From contig SPDT01000001.1 in the NCBI GenBank assembly GCA_008477525.1, positions 1,302,001-1,366,000 of the forward strand: a DNA stretch of 64,000 nt, read 5' to 3'. Under the pieces are notes generated by a model that ran no database searches, was not told where the DNA came from, and saw only the letters and a list, made by a program, of their open reading frames with translations. Shown piece by piece: positions 9,511 to 18,235 of the stretch. The DNA is from Hypomyces perniciosus. Taxonomy: Eukaryota; Ascomycota; Sordariomycetes; Hypocreales; Hypocreaceae. The translations under genes were made by a program, and so were the position numbers. Each line of letters begins with the position of its first letter. Position 1 is the stretch's first letter.

Positions 9511-10887
9511 TTATCCCTTACGCTGCAGCTTGTGATAACCGAGCTGCTCTCGTGCTTCGGCGATTGTTGATCCGCCAGCGATCATTTCCCGGATGCCAGC
9601 TTCGCTCTCCTCGATTCTTCGCGCGACTTCGGCCACCTCACGAGCCCGATCTCGCGGAACAATAACCACACCATTTGCATCGGCAACAACGATGTCGCGA
9701 GGATTGACACGTACCTTGCCGATGCCGATCGACTCGTTGACGCCTCCCACTTGAACACGATCCTTGCCAGTCCGCATCCAGCGTCCAGCAGTGAAGAGCG
9801 GGTAGTCATCGGTGATGGCACGGTTCACATCGCGGCACACGCCATCGATAACAGATGCAGCAATGCCTCGCATGCCGGCGTACTGAGTCATAATATCGCC
9901 CCAGACGGTACAATCTGTGCGACCACCGTTGTCGATGACTATGACATCGCCTATGGCAACGTCGTCGATGAAATCACCAACACTCCCTGGCGGTTCGCTG
10001 GCGGGTACGTAGCGTACAGTGAAGGCCGGCCCGACGATGACCTTTTTGTAATTGGTCAAAGGCATGATGTTGAACGCCTGTCCAGGAATGCCCAGTTTGT
10101 CAAGCGCGTCAGAGACCCCAGGGGTGTCCGAACCGGCGAACAGCGCAACCAACTCTTGATCCTCGGCACTAGTTTTCTTGGGATTTTGGTTGGGAGATGC
10201 CGCAGCTGTTATCGACTGTGTACTCTCTATACCCTCGTGGATGGCTTCGAATTGCCTGTCGTGCATTACCTCAGACACGGGCTGACCCGCTCGAACGGCC
10301 TGGACCATAAGGGTCTGACGACGGTCGATCCGCTCGCCAAATTCCAGGACCCCCTCAATGCGCTTGGCCGGGACGAACACTGTTCCGCAGCTATCGGCTA
10401 TCACATAGTCGTCTTGGTGGACTGTGACGCCTTGCATCTGCAGCGGTTTGCCGGAGTCGACTTGCACCACTCGATTGCGCGCGCTGATCATGGTTACGCC
10501 GCGGCCGTAAACAGGATAGCCGATCTCACGGCTGCCGTCGATATCACGACTCATGCCATCGATGATGGTTCCACGAATGCGCTTCGCTTTCGAAGCATTG
10601 GCGATGATATCACCCCAGCATGAGACGCCATCTATGCCCCCGGAGATGACGAGAATGCGGTCATCCGTTGTTACCGCATCTATGACTGGGGTGATTAAAT
10701 GGGCCGTGGGCGCAGCATCAGTCTTGGGGCCTACTTTCACTGTGCTGGCGCGTCCGACAATCTTGGGGCAGTCCCAGAGTGGTCGTAGGCCGTATGTGGC
10801 TCCTTCGAGGCCGAGAAAATCCAAGGCATCAGACACTGTATTGGTGTCGAGCGCCGAAAGTCGGTCCAAAATACTGGATTGACTCAT
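9511..10887 (-). CDS. Tandem RraA-domain protein (HMG/CHA aldolase-like)
   Basis: A single 458-residue frame holding two consecutive RraA-fold domains. Domain 1 (about residues 5-205) has GGIDGVSCWGDIIA and TIIDGMSRDIDG; domain 2 (about 235-445) has GGRTDCTVWGDIM and VIDGVCRDVNRA. Both keep the G-x-x-x-D-G-x-x-R-D signature that places the catalytic Arg/Asp of 4-hydroxy-4-methyl-2-oxoglutarate (HMG)/4-carboxy-4-hydroxy-2-oxoadipate (CHA) aldolases. These enzymes give pyruvate and also decarboxylate oxaloacetate. Typical members are single-domain, 160-240 residues, so this is an internal duplication or fusion. The ATG at 10887 (MSQSSILDRL) is preferred over an in-frame ATG 29 codons upstream because homology begins here. 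It is divergent from the aminotransferase gene across 370 bp with several CGG-N16-CCG pairs. Confidence 0.85.
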   Translation of the reverse strand: MSQSSILDRLSALDTNTVSDALDFLGLEGATYGLRPLWDCPKIVGRASTVKVGPKTDAAPTAHLITPVIDAVTTDDRILVISGGIDGVSCWGDIIANASKAKRIRGTIIDGMSRDIDGSREIGYPVYGRGVTMISARNRVVQVDSGKPLQMQGVTVHQDDYVIADSCGTVFVPAKRIEGVLEFGERIDRRQTLMVQAVRAGQPVSEVMHDRQFEAIHEGIESTQSITAAASPNQNPKKTSAEDQELVALFAGSDTPGVSDALDKLGIPGQAFNIMPLTNYKKVIVGPAFTVRYVPASEPPGSVGDFIDDVAIGDVIVIDNGGRTDCTVWGDIMTQYAGMRGIAASVIDGVCRDVNRAITDDYPLFTAGRWMRTGKDRVQVGGVNESIGIGKVRVNPRDIVVADANGVVIVPRDRAREVAEVARRIEESEAGIREMIAGGSTIAEAREQLGYHKLQRKG

Positions 10888-11056
10888 CGTGTCGATTGTG
10901 GTGATCGATGGGGGATGGCTTATTTGAAAGGAAGAGATGGAAAAAGACTGCCCGATACAGAAAGAAGAGCCCACAACCGGCTATATAGGTTTGGACTGAG
11001 TGATGCGATTCGGCTGTTATCTCGGTGATCGGGCACTATCTGCCGAACCCGATCTC

Positions 11057-11078
11057 CGGGAAGTCTCCACATGCGCCG
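11057..11078. promoter_or_regulatory. Candidate Zn2Cys6 operator, RraA/aminotransferase promoter (1)
   Basis: CGG-N16-CCG in the divergent promoter shared by the tandem RraA gene and the aminotransferase. A CGG-N17-CCG pair lies nearby at 11023-11045. Confidence 0.4.
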
Positions 11079-11088
11079 ATAGCAACTT

Positions 11089-11110
11089 CGGTGAACTTGC
11101 AATGTTGCCG
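11089..11110. promoter_or_regulatory. Candidate Zn2Cys6 operator, RraA/aminotransferase promoter (2)
   Basis: CGG-N16-CCG with arms CTTCGG and CCGAAG, so the inverted repeat extends to six bases on each side. It lies about 150 bp from the aminotransferase ATG and 200 bp from that of the RraA gene. Confidence 0.45.
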
Positions 11111-11257
11111 AAGCTCGACTCGGCGAAACCGGCGGCGAGGCGAGTCAAGATACGCATAGCGATATACATATACAGCTCACTTGCCCTGGCCATAACCATA
11201 AATGTACGTAACATATAGCACTATGCTGAAATCATTTTGACCATTTTATCATCACCA

Positions 11258-12711
11258 ATGTCTCGATTTGCTAGTCTTTCTGAGGCAACGCCCGACGCCG
11301 CTTTTGCCTTGATTGAGGCATACAAGGCAGACCCTTCGCCCTTGAAAGTTGATCTCAGTCCCGGGTTCTATCGTGACGAAGATGCACGGCCCTGGATCTT
11401 GCCCTCTGTACGGAAGGTAGTGTTGATCCTCGCTACCTTGACAATCGCTGTTTTACTCAATATGTCTAGGCCAAGCAAGCCTTGCTAAGCGACCCGACTG
11501 CGGACCACGAGCATTTGCCTATCCTCGGTCATGCTGGACTGCTCAATAGTGCCCAAAAACTTGTATTCGATGCGACATCCGAGGAAGCCACCACCATCGC
11601 TTCAATCCAGACCATCGCAGGTACTGGGGCAAATCACCTCGGTGCCTTGCTTCTGGCCAAAGCTAGCCGCCCTCGGACAGTCTGGATCTCGGACCCTACG
11701 TGGATCAATCATGAAGAAATCTGGCAGCTAGTAGACAGCGGAATCGAGCGTCAGACATACTCCTACTTTGATAAGCAGTCATTTTCTATCGACTTCGAGG
11801 GCACCGTATCTACCCTGCGTTCGAAGGCCACAGAGGGTGACGTTGTGGTCTTGCACGGTTGCGCACATAATCCTACTGGACTCGACTTCACCAAGGATCA
11901 GTGGAAGGTCATTGCCAATGTTTGCGAACAGAAGAGGCTTGTTCCTTTATTTGACCTCGCCTAGTGAGTGATGTTGCCTGAATTCGAAACAGCCCAGTGA
12001 GTTAATTGACTTGTAGCCAGGGCTTTGCCACCGGAGATCTGGCTGAGGATGCTTGGTCCGTACGGTACTTCTTCCGCAACACATCGCTAGAAATGTTAGT
12101 GGCGCAATCATTCTCCAAGAATTTTGGTCTATATGGCGAGCGTGTAGGCGTGCTTCATGTTGTATGCCGGACGGAGGACGCTAGATTGAAGATTTTTAAC
12201 ATGCTTACACGTTTATCTCGCGCTGAGATAACGACTCCCCCTATCAACGGCGCCAAGATTGTGGCAAAAGTACTTGGAGACAAAGACTTGAAGCAGCAGT
12301 GGCAAAACGATTTGCTACACATGAGTGACCGTATGAGGTCAATGCGAAAAAGACTAGTGGACGCACTTCGGAAGCGTCAAGCACCAGGCTCTTGGGATCA
12401 CGTATTAACAGATGTGAGTTTCTTGTACTCCTTTCATGTGTCGTGATTTATCGTATAGATTCACTGACGCTCCCGCAGATTGGGATGTTCTCGATGACTT
12501 GCTTGCAACCAGAACAAATCCGGGCATTGAAGGAAGAATATCATGTATATCTTCTGCCCTCGGGGAGAGTATCTATGACAGGCTGTTCGTATCCAAGACT
12601 TTCCTAGGGCTCCTTTGCTCCGAAGCTAATTCGCACTTAGTAACTGAGCATAATGTGGAACATGTTGCGGAGGCGTTCCACAAAGTCATTCTGGCCGCCA
12701 AACCCGTGTAA
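11258..12711 (+). CDS. Aspartate-aminotransferase-like PLP enzyme
   Basis: Fold-type I PLP enzyme of the eukaryotic aspartate aminotransferase group. Exons 11258-11416, 11470-11963, 12017-12413, 12479-12584 and 12626-12711 give 413 residues, the usual family length; the last intron (41 nt) is the least certain. Motifs include LSPGFYRDEDARPW near the N-terminus, IAGTGANHLGALLL, HGCAHNPTGLDF, FDLAYQGFATGDL, and the Schiff-base lysine in AQSFSKNFGLYGERVG, then GRVSMTG. The family moves amino groups between dicarboxylic amino acids (aspartate, glutamate) and 2-oxo acids. No mitochondrial leader is obvious. Beside two pyruvate-forming aldolase-type enzymes, it could feed 4-hydroxy- or 4-hydroxy-4-methylglutamate-like substrates into aldol cleavage, or run in the synthetic direction. 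That role is inferred from context. Confidence 0.85.
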
Positions 12712-14593
12712 CAAGCTTAAACAGAGGATATCTAATTACATAGGGAAATAATATACAAGTCCAGACAAACAGGTACTAGCATTTCATCGCTGGCTGCCTC
12801 CATCCATCTATATATTAGATTGAAAATAAGCCATAAGTCGATTTCAGAACTCAGAGTCTTTTTTGGCTTCTCTGGGCAAGTCATGAAGAACCTGGGTTTC
12901 TCATATAAGCATTCAGCCGGAATTCTCATCACTGTTCTCTGATCCCTCTCTTCCCACATGAGTTATCTGCCCCCAGGTCCTATCCTCGAAGAAAACAAAA
13001 GTCACCTGTATCTCGTTATTAGCTTATATTATCAGGCACCTCGGCATAGAATTTTATGAGGGAAGTCGAGGAGAACATAGAGATGGCAGAAACCTCTCCA
13101 CCTTCCATCTCAACACAGCAGAGAGGTATAAAAGCTGAAATAAAGAGAACATTACCAATGCGATGAAGAAACCTGCTGGCACCCTGAGTGTACTCGTTTG
13201 TGCTAAAACCACAGCGGGATAAAGTCCCATATCTGAGCCAGTCTGCACAGTGGGCGTCAGGTTGGCAGACGGGATGTCCGGTGACGGCTCCTATTTTTGT
13301 CAGTTATTCAGCTTTTGGTCTGGAATAACATAACAAACGCGGACTGTTTAGTGAAGGAGAAGTGGCTCTTTTTGCCCGCAATGCATGGCAGGCCACTATC
13401 CTACCTTGAGTGATACCCAGGCTTATGTTGCTGGCACACTGCAAACATGGAATGAGAGAAGAATTCCAATTCACGAACAGCAAGGAGTCACCTCTTATAG
13501 GAATAGCAGTACTGTCAAACTTTGCGAGAGCAAACCTTACGCAGCCATCTCCAGCCATCTCCAGCCATTTGCACAAGCAAGGTTTGATGATGCGCATATA
13601 CCATTTTGTCTCTTTGGCGCCGCGAAATGTACCCTTTGCCTTCCACTTCTCGATGCAATGGTTCAATGGCTAACGACTAAATTCTACCATGAAAATTGAC
13701 TCGCCCATAAGAGTAGATTCAACTCGCGTGAAAGGTGTTCCGGCATTAAAATTTTAGTCCTTGTCTGTTAATGTCATCAGCTATTCCCCTTGGAAACCAT
13801 AATCTTTCAAATTAACGCAAGCTCAAGATAGCGCCTTTTAATGACAAGGCCATTTATAAGCTAGAAGTTAACTTGAAAATTCTTCACCCACTCCTGCGAC
13901 TTCTAGCCATTTCCTGAATTGTGTGTTCTTTTTCATCCCATGCGCGCCGCTGAGCTTATCTTTCCTCCACTATGCTTTATGCCTCTCCATCTCCATCTTA
14001 AAAAGACGCCGGGTCTCTCGTAACTGTAGTTTTCTTACTCCTATGTATTTACTTTCTAGGTTGCAGCATCTTGTTGACGGATCTGCTCAGTCAAGCCCAG
14101 CCCTCACATCAAGTGGTTAGTACTCTTGTTTAAAACTCACGTTAAGGTATAAGCAATAAAAGCTTTTAAGACAGCAAACTTTCTTAAATTGCTTCACTAT
14201 AAACCCAGGACACTCTACTACTGCTTCGTCTAGGGTTAATGTAGTGACAAAGAAATCACGACATCAAATGCACAACCCTGATAGTTAGGCGGTAATTGAT
14301 TACTCCGGTTTCTGGTCTTTCAGCTTTTTTTTCCGCCAGACTTGGGTGTAGGCCTGGCGATATGGTCATGTCTAGGGTGTTCGTGTGGTTGCATGGCATG
14401 GCAATAGATCCTAAAATATAAACGCATTATTAATGATGGTTTAACAAGGGCACTGTAGCGTATGTCTTGTAAACGGTTCGTGTGTCTGAGACGACCGCAT
14501 CGTTTCACCAAGCTCAAGAGACAGTTTAGGAGGACAAGCTCACCCTGGTAAGCACAAAGACCGATCATGTTTTTTGGTATCGTTGCCTGTCAT
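12712..14593. other. Intergenic, no gene supported
   Basis: About 1.9 kb of AT-rich DNA. Several open frames of 60-120 codons occur but none shows family motifs or convincing splice structure. A small direct repeat of CAGCCATCTC lies near 13542-13570. No RNA gene was recognised. Confidence 0.5.
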
Positions 14594-15806
14594 TTAAACT
14601 CCCTCAATGCCCTCCAAATCCTTTGCCGTAACCTCAAATCGCCATCCAAACTGATCCTCCGCGTTGCCTAACTGGATCGCCTTCAAATGATTCAACAGCT
14701 TTAAACACACCGGACTAGCACCCTCTTGTTCCGCTGGAATATACGTTACCGTTTCAGAGTTATCATTACCTGGAACCCTTAGGCCTGCAGGTAACAACTT
14801 GGTATGCCTCGTGATTGATCGAATTGGCACTAATGCCACCGCCGTTCCCACTGCAAATACCTCCGCAAAAGACGGCAGCTCCGTATACCTAATCGACCTC
14901 TTCTCAACCTTCCATCCATAACTTTGCGCAATTTGCTGCACACTATCGCTCGTCACGCTATCAATAACGGACTTAGAATCCGGCACCACCAGCGTGATAT
15001 CGTTATCCTTATTCCTCAGCACACCAATAAATCCACTCATACTAAACTCATCAATCTCCTCATGATTTACACTATCTAAGTGTAGAGTGATATCGAAGCC
15101 TTCTCCTCTTGCTTTATCGCTCCACCGCAGCACAGGTGCATAGTTGCCTCCAATCTTAGCAGATCCAGTACCATTCGGCGCTGCTCTATCAAACTTATCC
15201 AGGATCAAGGCCTTAACAGGATATATGCCGTAGCACATACCTATAAGAATCACATATACACAGAAAGTGTACTCCTCTGGCGCAGATAATCCTAGCTGTG
15301 CGCTTGATCCGTAAATCTGAGGGCGGATGTATAGCGCTGCACCAGTCTCATGTGGCGGCACATATGCCGCATTAAGCGCCACTGCCGCGCAGACAGCCTT
15401 TAGGAAGGTATCGATAGATATTGGCGGTATACACGCTATATTGGCAGAGTGCTGTAGGCGGGTAGCATTGCGGTCTGGGCGGAAAATAGAGATGCCGGTA
15501 TCGTTAGGCAGACGGAAGGCCTTAAGGCCCTCGTAGACTTGTTGGCCGTAGTTAAGGGCGGGAGCCATACCGTGGATGCGGATATAGGGATCGGAAATGA
15601 ACTTTAGGGGTGTCTATTGGCCTGTTTTCACGGAGTAGGTTGATTCGATGTGGCCATTGACTAAAGAGGAGAAAAGAGGAATTAGCAAGAGAAAATAGAG
15701 CGTTGGAATGGGGAGAAAGAGGGAGAGACTGCTCACCTTCGCGGACCATGAAGCCTATGTTAGACCAGTCAATGGTATTAACCACCGGAGGAGGAAAAGC
15801 TGCCAT
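14594..15806 (-). pseudogene. Branched-chain aminotransferase with in-frame TAG
   Basis: Fold-type IV branched-chain amino acid aminotransferase. Exon 1 is 15806-15737 (MAAFPPPVVNTIDWSNIGF); a GTGAGC-TTTAG intron follows, and exon 2 begins at 15660 with VNGHIESTYSVKTGQ. The next codon, 15616-15614, is TAG where the family normally has tryptophan (GQW). Reading beyond it restores TPLKFISDPYIRIHGMAPAL and then an intact frame to 14594. That part includes the PLP lysine segment NGTGSAKIGGNYAPV, SMSGFIGVLRN, VDSVT-like SVIDSVTSDSVQQIA and a normal C-terminus. No splice choice was found that removes the stop and keeps frame. Initiation at 15568 would lose about 50 conserved residues. One CpA-to-TpA change on the plus strand (TGG to TAG on the coding strand) explains it. 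Sequencing error cannot be excluded. Confidence 0.75.
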
Positions 15807-16157
15807 GATGTTTGGTTGCTTTGATGTTCTGCGAGAGGTGGAGCAGGAGTCACGGCCTTTCCACGACAGATCTCTGGATTGAATTGAGTTTAAATGTGAG
15901 GTTTGTAAGGCGACTAGACACGTAATATAAAAAGACAGAGGCCCCCGCTAGTGAGAAAATATTGAACCGAGCAGGAAAAGCAAGTAGCAGCAGGCTTGTT
16001 CCTTATGTAGTGGTAAAGCCGCCCTAAACGGGATTCTAATAAATCCGGTTTCGGAGATAAATGAAGAGAAATCCTTATTTAAAGGGATGAGCAGCTGAGT
16101 GCCGAGCCACAGGGGCGTCATGATGTCTGGCTTCTGAGCTTAGCCTGCGCAGTAAAA

Positions 16158-16991
16158 TCATGATAGAAGCCATCTCTTACCTCGCTGGATGGGGTCATGG
16201 GCGATACCAGAGAGACAGGCTAACACACTCTCGGACGAGAGGTTAAAACGCTTCGCCATCGAGGGGAAGTAACTTGTCAGGCTGTAATGACGTCCTAGCA
16301 CCGATTTGGGTTTTCCTTCAGATCGAGAGGCGAAGCTGCAGACAGGATTGGAGTCAGGGCCGACAAGGACATTGGGAGGTGACGAGGCCTTGCCTCGTAT
16401 GCTGGCAAAAATATCTCTGCCTTCCTTCTCGCCACCAGACAGCACGCCGGAGTCACTGAGGCGGAGATCCGGGATGCGGGTCTTGATGCATAGCTCATCG
16501 TCGATGTACTTCTGTACCAAAGGAGCAAGGGGACTAAATTTAGCTTGTCAATAAAGAAAGGGTCATAACAGAGTTCAATGTCCCGTCAAAGAGAGCCTTG
16601 AGTACAACAAACACCTACCCATTCTCGTCTGTGGCCTTGCCTATGGAAACCAGGGCCTTAGGCTGGGAAATTTCGCGATAGACTACTCCAGTCTGTCAAA
16701 CTGCTTGCGCGAGAGAGTAGAGGATAGTACAAACTCTGCTGCCTCTGTGGCGGGTAAAGAGGGTCAAGCACTGTTACTGTAGCTTAGTTGGCAATGGTGT
16801 TGGACGCCTCGTCGATCTGGCGGTACGTGAATGTCCTGGTTGGCGACCTTGTTCAAACGACAGCAGCTTGACCAGGCGTATGGCTGTCGATCTTGGGGGT
16901 GTCCTACGTATAACTCTTGGTCTCGGTCACACAAGGCCTGTCGGGATGGGCCAGAGCGTTCTTGTGGAATATCTCGTGAATTGCGCCGCCA
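16158..16991 (-). pseudogene. Relic of LYS2 (2-aminoadipate reductase) adenylation domain
   Basis: Reading leftward from 16991, fragments occur in the right order for the N-terminal part of L-2-aminoadipate reductase: GAIHEIFHKNALAHPDRPCV, then stops, FTYRQIDEASNTIAN, a stop and a deletion, VLDPLYPPQRQ, a frame change, ISQPKALVSIGKATDENG, another break, and YIDDELCIKTRIPDLRL. The last block is VLVGPDSNPVCSF followed by GRHYSLTSYFP and LSGIAHDPIQR. Internal stops, frameshifts and a missing block of about 40 residues show a dead copy. The thiolation and reductase domains are not seen. It is a truncated duplicate rather than the working lysine-biosynthesis gene. Its neighbour, the aminotransferase, is also broken. 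Confidence 0.8.
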
Positions 16992-17685
16992 TAGTAGTAC
17001 TTATAGATACTACTTCGAAGTTTCCGCGGTGTATCCCTCATTGCTTATGCAATCTTTGCTAATCACAGTCACATAATACGAGCTCTTAACTGGGAGCTGG
17101 ATATTACCTCAGTAACAAAAAAGATGTGACATTTGAGGAGTAGTGATGTTTTAGTATGTTTGCACAAAATGTAGTACGCTTTCAGTGGACATGGCTTGTC
17201 TGGTCTTAGTGTATCGTAATAAGAATGGCTGATGGTGTTTAATACAGCGGCATCCAGTGGAATGGGAAATGGTCGTTCTTTTCTCTATTATAAAAACCGC
17301 AGAAAGGGAGTCAGATCAGGATGAAGGAGCACACACAGAAAAACGCGGGAGAGAACCAGGAACAGGAGCAATTGAGTGGAAATTGAGGTGACTAAAAATT
17401 CTCTCTTGTTGTGATACGTTCAGACTGAATGGCCATATCCAGACATTTGACGTTACTCTGGCGGTCTAGCCCTTGTTCTCTCGGAAGACATCTATATATA
17501 TCCTCGTTCGCTCGCCTGAAAGATGATGAAGTGGAAATATATGTATCAACCTGGAAATATGCCTCATTTGGACATGACAATTCGCTGTGGTTGCACAGGC
17601 ACGCCCTGACATCGTCGTCAGTCGGGGTCGTCTTGCCCTCCGTCTTGTTCTGGGCTTCGAGCTCCTTCCGGGTACAAGAATTGTC

Positions 17686-17910
17686 TCAGTTGCAGTTGGA
17701 CTTGAGCTGCAACTTCTTGCAGCAGTGGTCAAAGAGACCAGTCAAAGAGCCGATCTGGGAAGCCGGGCAGTCGGTGCCTGTGCCGGTGCTGCCTCTCGCC
17801 TTGGTGCAGCATTCGCGCGTGGCTGCCATATTGAGGCTGCCGTTGTGGTTCCAGCACTTGCAAGCCTCTGTCGCGCAGATGAGGGCAGCAACGCCGATGA
17901 GGATGGAAAA
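17686..17910 (-). CDS. Candidate small secreted cysteine-rich protein, start unresolved
   Basis: The minus frame 17910-17686 encodes a hydrophobic, signal-peptide-like stretch FSILIGVAALICATEA. A mature part of about 58 residues follows, with eight cysteines in the order C-x-C, CC, C, CC, C (CKCW, ECC, DCP, DHCCKK, SNCN), then a stop. This is the composition of fungal small secreted effector-like proteins. The first residues are unclear: the frame is preceded by TGACAG, which could be an intron acceptor, or the ATG has been lost. A neighbouring frame offers MWNYPLLRLTV but needs a 1-nt change to join. The dispersed repeat lies just upstream at 18020-18235. The gene may be intact with an unrecognised first exon or recently decayed. 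Confidence 0.4.
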   Translation of the reverse strand, partial: FSILIGVAALICATEACKCWNHNGSLNMAATRECCTKARGSTGTGTDCPASQIGSLTGLFDHCCKKLQLKSNCN

Positions 17911-18019
17911 CTGTCAACCTCAGTAACGGATAGTTCCACATCACGGCACATTCCACAACATTACACATTCCCTCATTCTAACGCACATTCCCTGATTCCC
18001 AACTAGCTTGCAATAACAG

Positions 18020-18235
18020 CCGGATCCGTAAGTCAATGACGATATCATGACAGCTAGATTTCCTAGATTTCCTAGATCCGGATGGTCATGATCAATTAGT
18101 TAGCAAGTTTCCATATATTTAAGCAGCCGCTTTTCCCACCTAACTTGGGATCAGCAAGAGTGTCGAATTCTATCATTTATGCACCTGCCAATGAGCCCTC
18201 ATACTGTTGATGTGTGATTGATAAAAACTTCATGT
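18020..18235 (+). repeat. Dispersed repeat, copy 2
   Basis: Diverged second copy of the element at 985-1195, sharing GACGATATCAT, CTAACTTGGGATCAGCA and CATACTGTTGAT-x-TGTGATTGATAA in order. It has an extra inserted segment with a short internal duplication (TTTCCTAGA twice near 18060-18075). Confidence 0.6.

Noticed and set aside
9751..10623. 290-codon plus-strand open frame
   Set aside because: It is the shadow of the tandem RraA gene, whose minus-strand frame shows family motifs throughout.
4331..15806. Extending the cluster to include the branched-chain aminotransferase
   Set aside because: It lies 1.9 kb beyond the last cluster gene, carries no CGG-N16-CCG element in its promoter that I could find, and is broken.
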